NCBI RefSeq assembly: GCF_013364355.1
Contig: NZ_CP054931.1
Span: 1,240,001-1,304,000 of the forward strand
Source: Stenotrophomonas sp. NA06056
GTDB taxonomy: Bacteria > Pseudomonadota > Gammaproteobacteria > Xanthomonadales > Xanthomonadaceae
Length of the DNA stretch: 64,000 nt
Direction: 5' to 3'
Shown here: piece by piece, positions 29,319 to 40,709 of the stretch
Layout: every line of letters begins with the position of its first letter
Position numbering within the stretch: the stretch's first letter is position 1
Position numbers and translations under genes: made by a program
Notes under the pieces: generated by a model
The model's database searches: none
The model's input: the letters and a program-made list of their open reading frames with translations, nothing else
Told to the model about the DNA's origin: nothing

Positions 29319-30206
29319 TCAACGCAACTGCCCAACCACCCAGTCCGCCAACGCGTCCACGCGCGCATCGACAGGGCCATCCGGCCGCGCCAGCACCCAG
29401 AATCCGCCGGTCGCGGCAAACCCCCACGGTGCCACCAGCCGCCCCGCGGCCAGATCCTCTGCCACCAGTGGCTCTGGCGCGATCGCCGGACCCAGCCCGG
29501 CCACCGCCGCTTCCAGCAGGTAGTACAGGTGTTCGAAGCCTGTCCCCAGTTGTAGCTGGTCCGGGTCCAGCCCGTGCGCCTGCGCCCACGCGGGCCACGC
29601 CTGTGGGCGCGAACTGGTGTGCAGCAGCGTTTCCCGCAGCAGGGCCGACGGCGGTACATGGCGCAGGCGCTGCGCCGCCGGGTGCGAGGGTGCCACCACC
29701 ACACCCACCCGTTCCGGTGCCAGCTCGCGCACCTGCCAACCGCGGGGCCACGGTCCCTGTGCCAGCAGCAGTACCGCATCCAGCGTTGCCTGCGTCTCGG
29801 TGAAGCTGCCATCCAGCGCGGACCACTGCAGGCGCACGCCGGGCAGGGCCGCTTGCAGGGCCGGCAGCCGCGGAATCATCCAGCGCGCCAGCACGCTGCC
29901 GCTGCACCCCAGCACCAACGCCGGTGAAGCCGCTGGCCGTTGCAATGCGCGCACGCAGTCCTCGATGCCGGTGAAGGCCTCGCTGCACGCCGCCTGCAGG
30001 CGGGTGCCGGCGGCAGTCAGGCGCAGGCCGCGGCCGGCGCGCTGGAACAGGGCCAGGCCCAGATGGTCTTCCAGCAGCTTGATCTGCCGGCTGACCGCGC
30101 CATGGGTCACATGCAGTGCCTGTGCAGCGCGGCCAACGCCGCCCAGTCGTGCGGTGGCCTCGAATGCCCGCAGGGCGTTCAGCGGCGGCAGCAATGACGT
30201 GCTCAT
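29319..30206 (-). CDS. LysR-family regulator divergent from trpBA (TrpI-like)
   Basis: A 295-aa LysR-type regulator. The N-terminal winged helix-turn-helix spans about residues 8-66 (recognition part GRAAQALHVTHGAVSRQ, 25-41). The rest is the effector-binding periplasmic-like fold. It is divergent from trpB with a 96-base gap, the arrangement of trpI in Pseudomonas, where TrpI activates trpBA in response to indoleglycerol phosphate. The HVTHGAVSRQIKLLE motif also fits the GcvA-like subgroup to which TrpI belongs. The target is inferred from position. A long open frame upstream of the true start is an antisense shadow of trpB. Confidence 0.8.
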   Translation of the reverse strand: MSTSLLPPLNALRAFEATARLGGVGRAAQALHVTHGAVSRQIKLLEDHLGLALFQRAGRGLRLTAAGTRLQAACSEAFTGIEDCVRALQRPAASPALVLGCSGSVLARWMIPRLPALQAALPGVRLQWSALDGSFTETQATLDAVLLLAQGPWPRGWQVRELAPERVGVVVAPSHPAAQRLRHVPPSALLRETLLHTSSRPQAWPAWAQAHGLDPDQLQLGTGFEHLYYLLEAAVAGLGPAIAPEPLVAEDLAAGRLVAPWGFAATGGFWVLARPDGPVDARVDALADWVVGQLR

Positions 30207-30302
30207 GTGAGATTTCCTGACGGGATGCGCCAGATAATATCCATTTTCCGGACACAATCCGTGCGCTAGAGTATCCACCTGTCTGAACGACCGGTCGTCT
30301 CC

Positions 30303-31516
<1,214 letters not shown>

Positions 31517-31520
<4 letters not shown>

Positions 31521-32197
31521 GCGCGCTGCTTCGCAGGAGCAGCGCACTGCTGCTGGCGTTCGGTCTGGCCGCCTGCCAGCCACCGGAGCCGCCGCTGTTG
31601 GCGCCGGCGGCCAAGGCAACTACGCAGCCCGCGCAGCAGCCTGCTGCCAATGATGATGTCGACCCGTTGGCGCGCACGCCGATTGACGACCCGCCCGCAG
31701 CAGAAACGGCGGGTGAGGATGATTCCCCTGCCGTGGTTTCGGTGGCGCTGGATCATGCCGGTGAGGTCTTGATTGGACAGCATCTGAGCGATCTCAAGGC
31801 ATTTGGGCAGTGGGTGGCACAAGGGGCGGTCGAAGCACTCGGCGGAAGTTGCGAGTACTACGACGGCAAGGGCCTGCCGGCCGGCGTTTCGATGATGACC
31901 GACGAGGACCGCGTGGTTCGTTTCGACCTTGGTCTGGACCCGGAGACCGGGGCGCCGCCCGAGCAGTCGGGCCCGTTCGGTCTGCGCGTGGGCATGACGC
32001 GCCTGCAGGCGGTCGCCCGGTTTCCGAAGCCGCCGCTGTCCAGCCCGCATGCCTACGACGGCGAGCAGGGCGAGTACCTGACCTGGCAGGACCCGGGCTC
32101 CGCGCTCGGCATCCGCGTGGAACTGTTTGAAGGGAAGGTCATCCAGATGTACTGGGGGACCAGTGAAGCGATTGAACTGATTGAAGGGTGTGCCTGA
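31517..32197 (+). CDS. Predicted lipoprotein between trpB and trpA
   Basis: A 226-aa protein with a short basic N-terminus, a hydrophobic core and the lipobox LAAC (Cys20), so it is likely lipidated and kept in the envelope. A disordered Pro/Ala/Asp-rich stretch (about 21-75) leads to a globular domain with the pattern [13 protein letters not shown] and, later, [16 protein letters not shown], reminiscent of small outer-membrane-assembly or SmpA/DUF-type folds (a G-MT-x-x-V motif). The start is GTG overlapping the trpB stop; trpA begins one base after its stop. I cannot name a family. Its place within trpBA is unusual. Confidence 0.7.
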
Positions 32198-32198
32198 A

Positions 32199-33008
32199 AT
32201 GTCCGTATCCCGACTTGATGCCTGTTTCCAGCAGCTGCGCCAGCAGCAGCGCAAGGCCCTGATCCCCTTCATCACCGCCGGTGATCCTTCGCTGGAAGCT
32301 ACGGTGCCGGTCATGCACGCGCTGGTCCAGGCCGGTGCCGATGTGATCGAACTGGGCGTGCCGTTCTCCGATCCGATGGCCGACGGCCCGACCATCCAGC
32401 GCAGTTCCGAGCGCGCGCTGGCCCGCGGCGCAGGCACCCGTTATGTGTTGCAGGCCGTGGCGCAGTTCCGCGAACAGGATGCGCAGACGCCCGTGGTGCT
32501 GATGGGCTATCTCAACCCGGTGGAGATCCACGGTTACGTGGCGTTCGCCAACGCGGCAGTGGCCGCTGGCGTGGACGGCGTGCTGCTGGTCGACCTGCCA
32601 CCGGAAGAAGCCGGTGAAGCCCAGCAGGCCTTCGATGCCGCGGGCCTGGCGCTGGTGCTGCTCGCGTCGCCGACCACCAGCGAGGTGCGCGCTGACAAGC
32701 TGCTGGCGCTGGCCCGTGGCTATCTCTACTACGTCAGCTTTGCCGGTGTCACCGGCGCCTCCGAACGACTGGACAGTGACGCGGCCAGTGAACGTCTGCA
32801 GGCGCTGCGGGCCAAGGCCAGCGTGCCGGTGGTGGCCGGCTTCGGCATCAAGGACGCAGCCAGCGCGGCGGCCATGGCCCGCCAGGCAGATGGCGTAGTG
32901 GTAGGCAGCGCGCTGGTGGCAGTGCTGGCTGAAGCCGCCTCCGCCGAGGATGCAGCGCAGCGCGCCGCTGCGTTCCTGGCCCCGCTGCGGCAGGCGCTCG
33001 ACGCGTAA
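32199..33008 (+). CDS. trpA: Tryptophan synthase alpha subunit
   Basis: A 269-aa TIM-barrel enzyme that splits indole-3-glycerol phosphate; indole then channels to TrpB. The catalytic residues are Glu51 (VIELGVPFSDP) and Asp62 (in DPMADGP). The phosphate-binding end VAGFGIKD and VVGSALV are present. The start at 32199 follows the lipoprotein stop by one base; a start at 32181 would add six residues not seen in the family. Confidence 0.96.
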   Translation: MSVSRLDACFQQLRQQQRKALIPFITAGDPSLEATVPVMHALVQAGADVIELGVPFSDPMADGPTIQRSSERALARGAGTRYVLQAVAQFREQDAQTPVVLMGYLNPVEIHGYVAFANAAVAAGVDGVLLVDLPPEEAGEAQQAFDAAGLALVLLASPTTSEVRADKLLALARGYLYYVSFAGVTGASERLDSDAASERLQALRAKASVPVVAGFGIKDAASAAAMARQADGVVVGSALVAVLAEAASAEDAAQRAAAFLAPLRQALDA

Positions 33009-33010
33009 TG

Positions 33011-33080
33011 GTAGTGCCGGCCGCTGGCCGGCATCCTCCGTACCCGCCCGCTTGCAGGCGCTGCCGGCCAGCGGCCGGCA
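33011..33080. repeat. SMAG repeat pair, one half decayed
   Basis: GTAGTGCCGGCCGCTGGCCG... at 33011-33033 is the same subtype as at 9244. A facing copy at 33062-33080 has lost its CTAC end. The pair lies right behind trpA. Confidence 0.75.
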
Positions 33081-33224
33081 GGCCCCAACACCTAAACGTA
33101 CGTCCCAGCATGGTTTTTTCCGCCGGGGCCACGGCCGGGCAGGGGGTGCACGGGCAGGGAAAGCGGAGCTAGACTGTCCGCCTTTGCGGCCCTCGGGCCG
33201 CCCTGAACGGAAGTGTCCTCCCGC

Positions 33225-34099
<875 letters not shown>

Positions 34100-34100
<1 letters not shown>

Positions 34101-35464
34101 TGGGGAGCCGCAAGTACTTCGGTACCGATGGCATCCGCGGTCGAGTTGGCCAAGGGGTGATCTCGGCGGATTTCGTGCTGCGCCTGGGTAATGCCCTGGG
34201 CCGCGTGCTGGTGTCCCAGCGCGGGCAGGATGGCCGCCGTCCGATCGTGGTGATCGGCAAGGACACACGGATCTCCGGCTACATGTTCGAAGCCGCGCTG
34301 GAAGCCGGGTTGGTTGCTGCGGGCACTGATGTACAGCTGCTCGGTCCGATGCCGACCCCGGCCGTTGCCTTCCTCACCCGTACCCTCGGCGTGGATGCGG
34401 GCATCGTCATCAGTGCTTCGCACAATCCGCACTACGACAACGGCATCAAGTTCTTCTCCGCCCAGGGCGAGAAGCTCGACGATGCCACCGAGCTGGCGCT
34501 GGAAGCTGCCCTGGACGTGCCGTTCACCACGGCCGTTTCGGAGAAGCTCGGCAAGGCCTCGCGTGCACGCGAGGCCGTTGGCCGTTACATCGAGTTCTGC
34601 AAGTCCAGCGTGCCGCGTGCGTTCGATCTGCGCGGCGTGCGCCTGGTGCTCGACTGCGCGCATGGCGCCACCTACCAGATCGCGCCGCTGCTGTTCCGCG
34701 AACTGGGTGCGGAGGTCATCGGCATCGGTGCCGAACCCAATGGCGTCAACATCAACGACGGTGTGGGTTCGACCCATATCGACAACCTCGCTGCCAAGGT
34801 GCGGGAAACCCGCGCTGACCTGGGTATCGCCTTCGACGGTGACGGCGACCGGGTGCTGATGGCTGATGATCGCGGCAATCCGGTCGATGGCGATGACCTG
34901 GTGTATATCCTGGCGCGTGCATGGCAGGCCGATGGCCGCCTGCGCGGTCCTGTGGTTGGTACCTTGATGAGCAACTTCGGACTGGAAAAGGCCCTGGCCG
35001 AACTGCAGATTCCGTTCCAGCGCAGCAACGTCGGCGACCGCTACGTGCACCAGGCACTGGTGGAGGGCGGCGGCGTGCTCGGCGGTGAAGCGTCCGGCCA
35101 TCTGCTGTGCCTGGACCGGGCCACCACCGGCGACGGCATCGTCAGCGCCCTGCAGGTACTGGTGGCGCTGAAGCAGCAGGGAAAGAGCCTGCGCGAAGCG
35201 CTGCAGCCGTTGACCAAGGTGCCGCAGAAGACGGTCAACGTGCGCCTCGGCGATGTTTCGGCCAAGGCCACCGTGCAGGCCGAGAGCGTACAGGCTGCGC
35301 TGACCGAAGCGCAGCAGGCCGTATCCGGCCGTGGACGTGCCTTCCTGCGTCCCTCCGGCACCGAGCCGGTGGTGCGGGTCACGGTCGAGGCGGATGACGC
35401 AACGTTGATGCAGGACACCCTGGATCGGCTTTCGGCGGCGGTCAGGACGGCGGCTGCGGCCTGA
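34100..35464 (+). CDS. glmM: Phosphoglucosamine mutase
   Basis: A 454-aa enzyme that converts glucosamine-6-phosphate to glucosamine-1-phosphate for UDP-GlcNAc, the precursor of peptidoglycan and lipopolysaccharide. The phosphoserine is Ser107 in VISASHNPH, the metal loop is FDGDGDR, and the C-terminal FLRPSGTEP motif binds sugar phosphate. A strong ribosome-binding site GGAGG and the ATG at 34100 decide the start, which shares one base with the accD stop. In other gammaproteobacteria glmM stands next to tpiA-secG; here galE and others intervene. Confidence 0.96.
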
Positions 35465-35487
35465 GTCCTGTCGCGGGATGGAACCGA

Positions 35488-35515
35488 CAACATGGCCGCC
35501 TGTGCGGCCATGTTG
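35488..35515. terminator. Bidirectional terminator between glmM and galE
   Basis: CAACATGGCCGC and GCGGCCATGTTG pair perfectly around a 4-base loop (CTGT) midway between convergent genes. A and T residues flank both arms. Confidence 0.7.
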
Positions 35516-35536
35516 CTGTCTGCTGCAGGCAGGGCG

Positions 35537-36544
35537 TCAGGCGCTGCGCGGCATCTCCGACTGCCATTTCCATGTGTCGCGGCACATGTCCGCCAGACCA
35601 TGGCGCGCAGTCCAGCCCAGCTCGCGCAGCGCAAGGGACGGGTCGGCAAAACTCACCGCGATGTCGCCGCTGCGGCGGCCGGTGATCCGGAATGGAATCG
35701 GCCGGCCGACGGTCTGCTCGAAGGCCTTGATCAGTTCAAGCACGCTGTGGCCCTTTCCGGTGCCCAGGTTCAAGGTGATGCTGCGGCGCTTGTCACGCAG
35801 GTACTGCAGCGCCAGTACATGGGCCCGCGCCACATCTTCCACATGGATGTAGTCGCGTACGCCGGTACCGTCGCAGGTCGGGTAGTCATCGCCGAACACC
35901 TGCACTTCGGGCAGCAGGCCGGCGGCCACCTGGGCGATGTAGGGCATCAGGTTGCTGGGTGTTCCGTGCGGCAGCTCGCCGATCAGCGCGCTTGAATGCG
36001 CGCCCACCGGATTGAAGTAGCGCAGCGTTGCCACATGCAGCGTTGCATCGGCGCCGACCAGATCGGACAGCAGCTGCTCCACCACCAGTTTCGAACGGCC
36101 GTAGGGCGTCATCGCGCAGGTCGAGGCCGTCTCGGCCACCGGGCAATGGTCCTGGTCACCGTAAACGGTTGCCGACGAGCTGAACACGAACGTGCCCACG
36201 CCGGCATCGCGCATGGCGCCGAGCAGGGCAAGGGTGCCGCTGATGTTGTTGTCGAAGTAATCCAGCGGCATCTGCCGCGATTCGCCAACCGACTTCAACG
36301 CGGCAAAATGCAGTACCGCATCGATCGAGTGCTCGCGCAGCAAGGCTGCGATCCGTGCACGGTCGCGCACGTCGGTCTGCACGAACAATGGCGTGATGCC
36401 GGTGATGTCGCCGATCCGGCCGATCACCCCGGCGTCGCTGTTGCAGAGCGAGTCGACGATGACCACTGCGTGGCCCTGCTGCTGCAGTTCCACGCACGCG
36501 TGGGAGCCGATGAATCCCGCACCGCCGGTAACCAGAACGTTCAT
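35537..36544 (-). CDS. galE: UDP-glucose 4-epimerase
   Basis: A 335-aa short-chain dehydrogenase-type epimerase that interconverts UDP-glucose and UDP-galactose, a source of sugars for lipopolysaccharide and capsule. NAD-binding motif TGGAGFIG (residues 6-13), catalytic Ser124, Tyr148 and Lys152 (YGRSK). The start at 36544 gives the motif at the very N-terminus; upstream codons to 36658 are not part of the gene. It is the last gene of a minus-strand envelope cluster, 70 bases after the deacetylase. Confidence 0.93.
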   Translation of the reverse strand: MNVLVTGGAGFIGSHACVELQQQGHAVVIVDSLCNSDAGVIGRIGDITGITPLFVQTDVRDRARIAALLREHSIDAVLHFAALKSVGESRQMPLDYFDNNISGTLALLGAMRDAGVGTFVFSSSATVYGDQDHCPVAETASTCAMTPYGRSKLVVEQLLSDLVGADATLHVATLRYFNPVGAHSSALIGELPHGTPSNLMPYIAQVAAGLLPEVQVFGDDYPTCDGTGVRDYIHVEDVARAHVLALQYLRDKRRSITLNLGTGKGHSVLELIKAFEQTVGRPIPFRITGRRSGDIAVSFADPSLALRELGWTARHGLADMCRDTWKWQSEMPRSA

Positions 36545-36614
36545 TTCCTGTATTCCTTCCACTCGGTTGCAGCTTCCTTGCCGAAGCAATGTCAGACCGG
36601 GCCTGGAGAAGCCA

Positions 36615-37472
36615 TCACGGCCCCGGCACCATCTTCTTCTGCCGCGCCTTGAAGCCATTGAACAGCGGTGCGATCAACGGGTTGTAGCTCCATGCGATGC
36701 GCTTGCGCAGCCAGCTTGCCGGCCGGTTGCGGATGGCGAAGCGATAGATGCGCTCGGGATCGCCGCCGACCACGTTGCGGCCGAACGGATGGGTGGTATG
36801 CAGGTAGCGGAACCCCTGCTCGCGTGCCACTTCAATGTAGTCCTGGTCGAAATCACCGTACGGCCAGCACAACGTGTCCGACACTTCGCCCAGCTTCTCC
36901 AGCAGCACTTCCTTGGCCTTCGACAGATCGCCACTGATGCCGGCGCGGCGCTGGGCGCGGTCCAGGTCCTGGCGGCGAAGCCAGCGCGTATGGGTGTGGG
37001 TATGGCAATGGATCTCGAAGGTGCCCGCCTCGATGGCCGCGCGTGCTTCGCTCCAACGCATCATCACTTCGTCGCTGCGGCCCTGCTTGTAGATCAGGTC
37101 TTCGCAGGCGCGATGCTCGGGCGTTTCCGGCAGCGTGGCACCGGCGATGCCGGCATGCGGGCGCATCGGGCCCTCGTGCATCCAGCCGGTCACCACGAAC
37201 ACCACTGCGTGCATGCCGTACTTCTGCAGGATCGGATGGGCGTAGACCCAGTTGTCCAGATAGCCGTCATCGAAGGTGATCACGATCGACTTGCGCGGTA
37301 CCGGCTTGCCGGCCAGGAAGCCGGCGTACTGGTCCAGCGTCAACGAGGTCCAGCCGGTGCGCGCCAGCCAGGCGATCTGGCTTTCGAAATTCTCCGGCGA
37401 CACCGTGATCATGCCGGGCGAGTTGCTGACGTGGTGATGCATCAGCACCGGTACGGTTCTGGCATTAGCCAT
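36615..37472 (-). CDS. NodB-like polysaccharide deacetylase
   Basis: A 285-aa protein with the NodB motifs: motif 1 TFDDGY (Asp68, Asp69) and motif 2 HxxxH (His155, His159, in a run HCHTHTHTRW). The family removes N- or O-acetyl groups from surface polysaccharides. No signal peptide is visible, so it may act in the cytoplasm on a lipid-linked sugar or be peripheral to the membrane. Its start overlaps the stop of the glycosyltransferase by eight bases, so the two probably act on one glycan. Confidence 0.88.
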   Translation of the reverse strand: MANARTVPVLMHHHVSNSPGMITVSPENFESQIAWLARTGWTSLTLDQYAGFLAGKPVPRKSIVITFDDGYLDNWVYAHPILQKYGMHAVVFVVTGWMHEGPMRPHAGIAGATLPETPEHRACEDLIYKQGRSDEVMMRWSEARAAIEAGTFEIHCHTHTHTRWLRRQDLDRAQRRAGISGDLSKAKEVLLEKLGEVSDTLCWPYGDFDQDYIEVAREQGFRYLHTTHPFGRNVVGGDPERIYRFAIRNRPASWLRKRIAWSYNPLIAPLFNGFKARQKKMVPGP

Positions 37473-38610
37473 GACCCAGCTCCTTCATCCATTGGTGGTA
37501 GTAGTGTTCGGTGGCTTCAGCGTGGCCTTCGGGGCTGAAACGCTTGGCGCTGCGGATCCAGTCCCAGCCGGAACGTCCCATCTGCCGGCGGCGCTCGGGA
37601 TCGTCCACCAGCAGCCGCAGCGCGCCGGTGAGTGCGGCGTTGTCGCCAAGCCGGGTGAGGATGGCATTGCTGCCTTCCACCAGCATTTCAGGCACGCCGC
37701 CGACCCGGTGCGAGACGATCGGCAGGCCTGCCTGTGCCGCTTCCAGGAAGACCGTGCCCGAGGCTTCCTTGTGCGTGGCCAAGGCGAAGATGTCGAAGCC
37801 GGGCATCAGCTGGCTGGCATCGCTGCGGAAACCCAGCAGATGGACCTGGCGCTGCAGGTCGTGTTCGGCGCACGTGGCCTGCAGGCGCTGCATCACTGCC
37901 TGGCCATCGCCGATCACCACAAGATGCAGACGGGGGTTGGCCTTGCACAGCGGCACCATGGCCTGCAGCAGTTCGGCGTGGCCCTTGGGTTCGCGCAGCA
38001 CAGCCACGCAGCCCACCACGATGTCCTGTTCATCGAATCCGAGCTCGGCGCGCACGCGAGCGCGGGTCTCCTGCAGCGCCTGCCAGGACGGCTCCTGTGC
38101 GGCGCCACTGCCAGCCGGAGCCGTCGCCATCGGCGGCACGATGCCGATGTGATCGGCGGGAATTCCACGGTCTGCCAGCAGTTGCTTGACGAAGTTGCTC
38201 ACCGTGATGACCCGGTGGGGCAGGCCGGTGTAGGTCAGCAGCGAATTCACCGGGCTCATCAGATGGCGTGAGCGCACCACCAGCGGTGCCCCGCCCAGGC
38301 GTGCACCTGCCGCGGCGATCAATGCATCGCGACGGCTGGTGGTGTTGACCACGTCGTAGCGCTCGCGGCGGACCAGTCGTGACACCGACCAGATGCCGCG
38401 CAGCAGGCGGGCCATGCCGCCCATGCGCAGCGTATGTACGGTGAAACCATCATCGCGCGCGCGGGTGGCCAGGCGCGCGTCGGGCTGGCACAGCAGTGCG
38501 ACGTCATGACCGCGCGCGCGCATCACCTGCATGTGCCGGAAAATGTAGATCTCCTGCCCACCCATGCCTTTGGCGGCTTCGGTATGCAGGATGCGCAACG
38601 GACGGTTCAT
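37465..38610 (-). CDS. Glycosyltransferase family 4 protein
   Basis: A 381-aa GT-B fold enzyme. The N-terminal acceptor half has KGMGGQEIY and the C-terminal half has the UDP-sugar signature, here KEASGTVFLEAAQAGLPIV (split as KEASGTV..EAAQAGLP, the EX7E motif). GT4 enzymes are retaining and usually act on lipid A-core, capsule or exopolysaccharide. The start at 38610 gives MNRPLRILH. It is the second gene of the cluster, 20 bases after the sulfatase. Confidence 0.88.
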   Translation of the reverse strand: MNRPLRILHTEAAKGMGGQEIYIFRHMQVMRARGHDVALLCQPDARLATRARDDGFTVHTLRMGGMARLLRGIWSVSRLVRRERYDVVNTTSRRDALIAAAGARLGGAPLVVRSRHLMSPVNSLLTYTGLPHRVITVSNFVKQLLADRGIPADHIGIVPPMATAPAGSGAAQEPSWQALQETRARVRAELGFDEQDIVVGCVAVLREPKGHAELLQAMVPLCKANPRLHLVVIGDGQAVMQRLQATCAEHDLQRQVHLLGFRSDASQLMPGFDIFALATHKEASGTVFLEAAQAGLPIVSHRVGGVPEMLVEGSNAILTRLGDNAALTGALRLLVDDPERRRQMGRSGWDWIRSAKRFSPEGHAEATEHYYHQWMKELGHG

Positions 38611-38630
38611 GGGCGGATCGGTCCTTGGAT

Positions 38631-40514
38631 TCAGCGGTTGCGGAAGCGGGTCAGCGCTTCCCATGCCGCGCGGATGCTGGCGGCGTCGGGGGTCTGGTGC
38701 GGCAACGGGCGGTAGCGCGCATCGAGCGCGGTGGCGTTGCCGAATTTGTCGAACACGTAGATCGCCTCGCCGGCGCGCACCGCGCGCTGCGACCAGCTTT
38801 CCACCACCAGTGCACGCTTGCCGGCGGGTGCAGCCAGCAGGTCATGGCCGGTGCTGTAGTCGGTCAATGCGTTCTCGCAGCCCAGGCCGTGGCGCATCAG
38901 TGTCGGCACCCAGTCTTCATGCGAGCTGACGCGCGTGTCGCGACCGCCACCCTGGCCCGGCCAATGCAGCACGAACGGCACCTGCAACTGGTAGTTGGAG
39001 AAGTTGCCGTTGTGGCCCCAGTAGTTCAGCTTGAGGTCGTTGAATTCCTCGGCATGGTCGCCGGTCACCAGCACGATCGTGTCCTGCTCCAGGCCCTGCG
39101 CGCGCAGGTCATCCAGCAACGAACCAATCAGGCTGTCGGCGTAATGCACCGCGGTGTGATAGCGGTTCAATTCCGGTGTTGGATCGTGCGCCGGGCCGAA
39201 CTTGAGAAAATCGATGGCATCGGCCATCGGCGTGGCGAGCGGCGGATAGCCGGCCGGCATGTGGTAGGGCGCGTGGGTGGAATCGAGGAAAACGAAACCG
39301 AACCATGGACGCTGTGCTGCCTGGCTGGCGCGGATGTCCTTCTTCAGTCCAGCGACGATGGCGGCGTCGCGGCCGTCAGACGTCAGTTCAGACGGGCCCT
39401 GGTGCAGCTGGTCGCGGACATCGGCAAACGCCGTGCGATCAAACTCCGGGCTGTACAGCGGCGCGCTGCCATACAGATGCAGGTCATAGCCCTGTTGTCC
39501 CAGTACCTTGAACAACTGCGAGCCGCGTTGTTCATCGAGCATGCTCGGCCAGTAGCCGCCTGGCAGACCGTACAGCAGCCCGAACAGGCCATAGCGGGTG
39601 GCGTTGCCGGTGCTGAAATGATGCTCGTACACCCGCGAGGACTGGGCCAATGCGGAGGCGTTGGGCATGAACTGCGCGGTGAGCACGTCATGGCGCAATG
39701 ACTCCAGTACCACCATCAGGACGTTCGGCCGCTGGTGGCTCTGGCAGCGCAGGGGCTGCAATGGATAGTTGAGCTGGGCATGGCGCGGGTCGGGCAGGCC
39801 AACCTGGTGCTGGCTGACCACGCCGAAGCGGCGCATCGCGCTCTTGGCGGTGATCGGTTGTGCCCATGGCAGGTAATTCCACTGGCTGATCACTGCGCGT
39901 TCGCCGAGCGCGTCATAGTAGGCGGTGGCGACCTGGCCACCGCCCATCAGCAGGGCAATCGCGGCCCAGGCCTGCAGTACCCGTCGCCGTCGCGGTGCCG
40001 CGGGCAGCAGTTTCCAGCACGCCCATGCAAGCAGGCCCTGCGCGGCGAAGATCGCCGAGACCATGGCAACCGCCTGCAGCCAGGTCTTCCAGGACAGACT
40101 CACCTGGTCCTGCAGGGCGCCGCCGAAAACCATGTTGGCGACCATCGCGTTGAGGTGGAAGCGATACAGCGCGAACACCTTGGCATCCACCAGCAGCAGG
40201 CAAAGCCACAGGCCCTGGCAGATCACCGCCGACACACTCAGCGCGCGCGCACTTCGCGGCCACAGGCCGATGGCCAGCGGCAGCAGTCCGGCCAGTGCGC
40301 CGAACGCGAGCAGGTGGCCGGGCAGGGCGATCGCCAGATAGGCCAGGCCGAGTGCCCCGCCGGGGTTGTCGCGCAGCGGCACGTTGCCCAGCGCGATGAG
40401 CGCGGCAAGCACCGCGTTGACCGCGATGAACAGGGACCACCAGGCCAGCCTGCGCCAGCGTCGGGCTGGCCCGGGGAGATCGGCGGTGGTGGCGTCGGGC
40501 AGGGCGGCGTCCAT
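38631..40514 (-). CDS. YejM/PbgA-like membrane sulfatase-fold protein (DUF3413)
   Basis: A 627-aa protein with five predicted membrane spans in the first 195 residues (DUF3413-type), then a periplasmic alkaline-phosphatase/sulfatase domain. Metal-site parts visible are Glu271 (VVLESLRHD), STGNATR (301-307) and TGDHAEEF. E. coli YejM (PbgA/LapC) has this layout and controls lipopolysaccharide levels by guarding LpxC turnover; other members transfer phosphoglycerol or phosphoethanolamine. Here it opens a glycan gene cluster, so modification of a surface sugar or of lipid A is equally possible. Confidence 0.78.
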   Translation of the reverse strand: MDAALPDATTADLPGPARRWRRLAWWSLFIAVNAVLAALIALGNVPLRDNPGGALGLAYLAIALPGHLLAFGALAGLLPLAIGLWPRSARALSVSAVICQGLWLCLLLVDAKVFALYRFHLNAMVANMVFGGALQDQVSLSWKTWLQAVAMVSAIFAAQGLLAWACWKLLPAAPRRRRVLQAWAAIALLMGGGQVATAYYDALGERAVISQWNYLPWAQPITAKSAMRRFGVVSQHQVGLPDPRHAQLNYPLQPLRCQSHQRPNVLMVVLESLRHDVLTAQFMPNASALAQSSRVYEHHFSTGNATRYGLFGLLYGLPGGYWPSMLDEQRGSQLFKVLGQQGYDLHLYGSAPLYSPEFDRTAFADVRDQLHQGPSELTSDGRDAAIVAGLKKDIRASQAAQRPWFGFVFLDSTHAPYHMPAGYPPLATPMADAIDFLKFGPAHDPTPELNRYHTAVHYADSLIGSLLDDLRAQGLEQDTIVLVTGDHAEEFNDLKLNYWGHNGNFSNYQLQVPFVLHWPGQGGGRDTRVSSHEDWVPTLMRHGLGCENALTDYSTGHDLLAAPAGKRALVVESWSQRAVRAGEAIYVFDKFGNATALDARYRPLPHQTPDAASIRAAWEALTRFRNR

Positions 40515-40709
40515 GGGAAGGGCGGTTTCAGGTGGGCAACGAGGGCGGTTCCCGGCGTGACGAAGTCGTTAAACCGCGCGCGGGTGGCGCATTGTATCGG
40601 TTTGTTTCAGTGTGTCGGTGGCGTGTCCTGATCTATCTGTCACAATGTTCAGATCGGCCGCTGTGACCCGGGCGGCCCGTACCGACTCAACGACAAGCCA
40701 GGAACCGCT

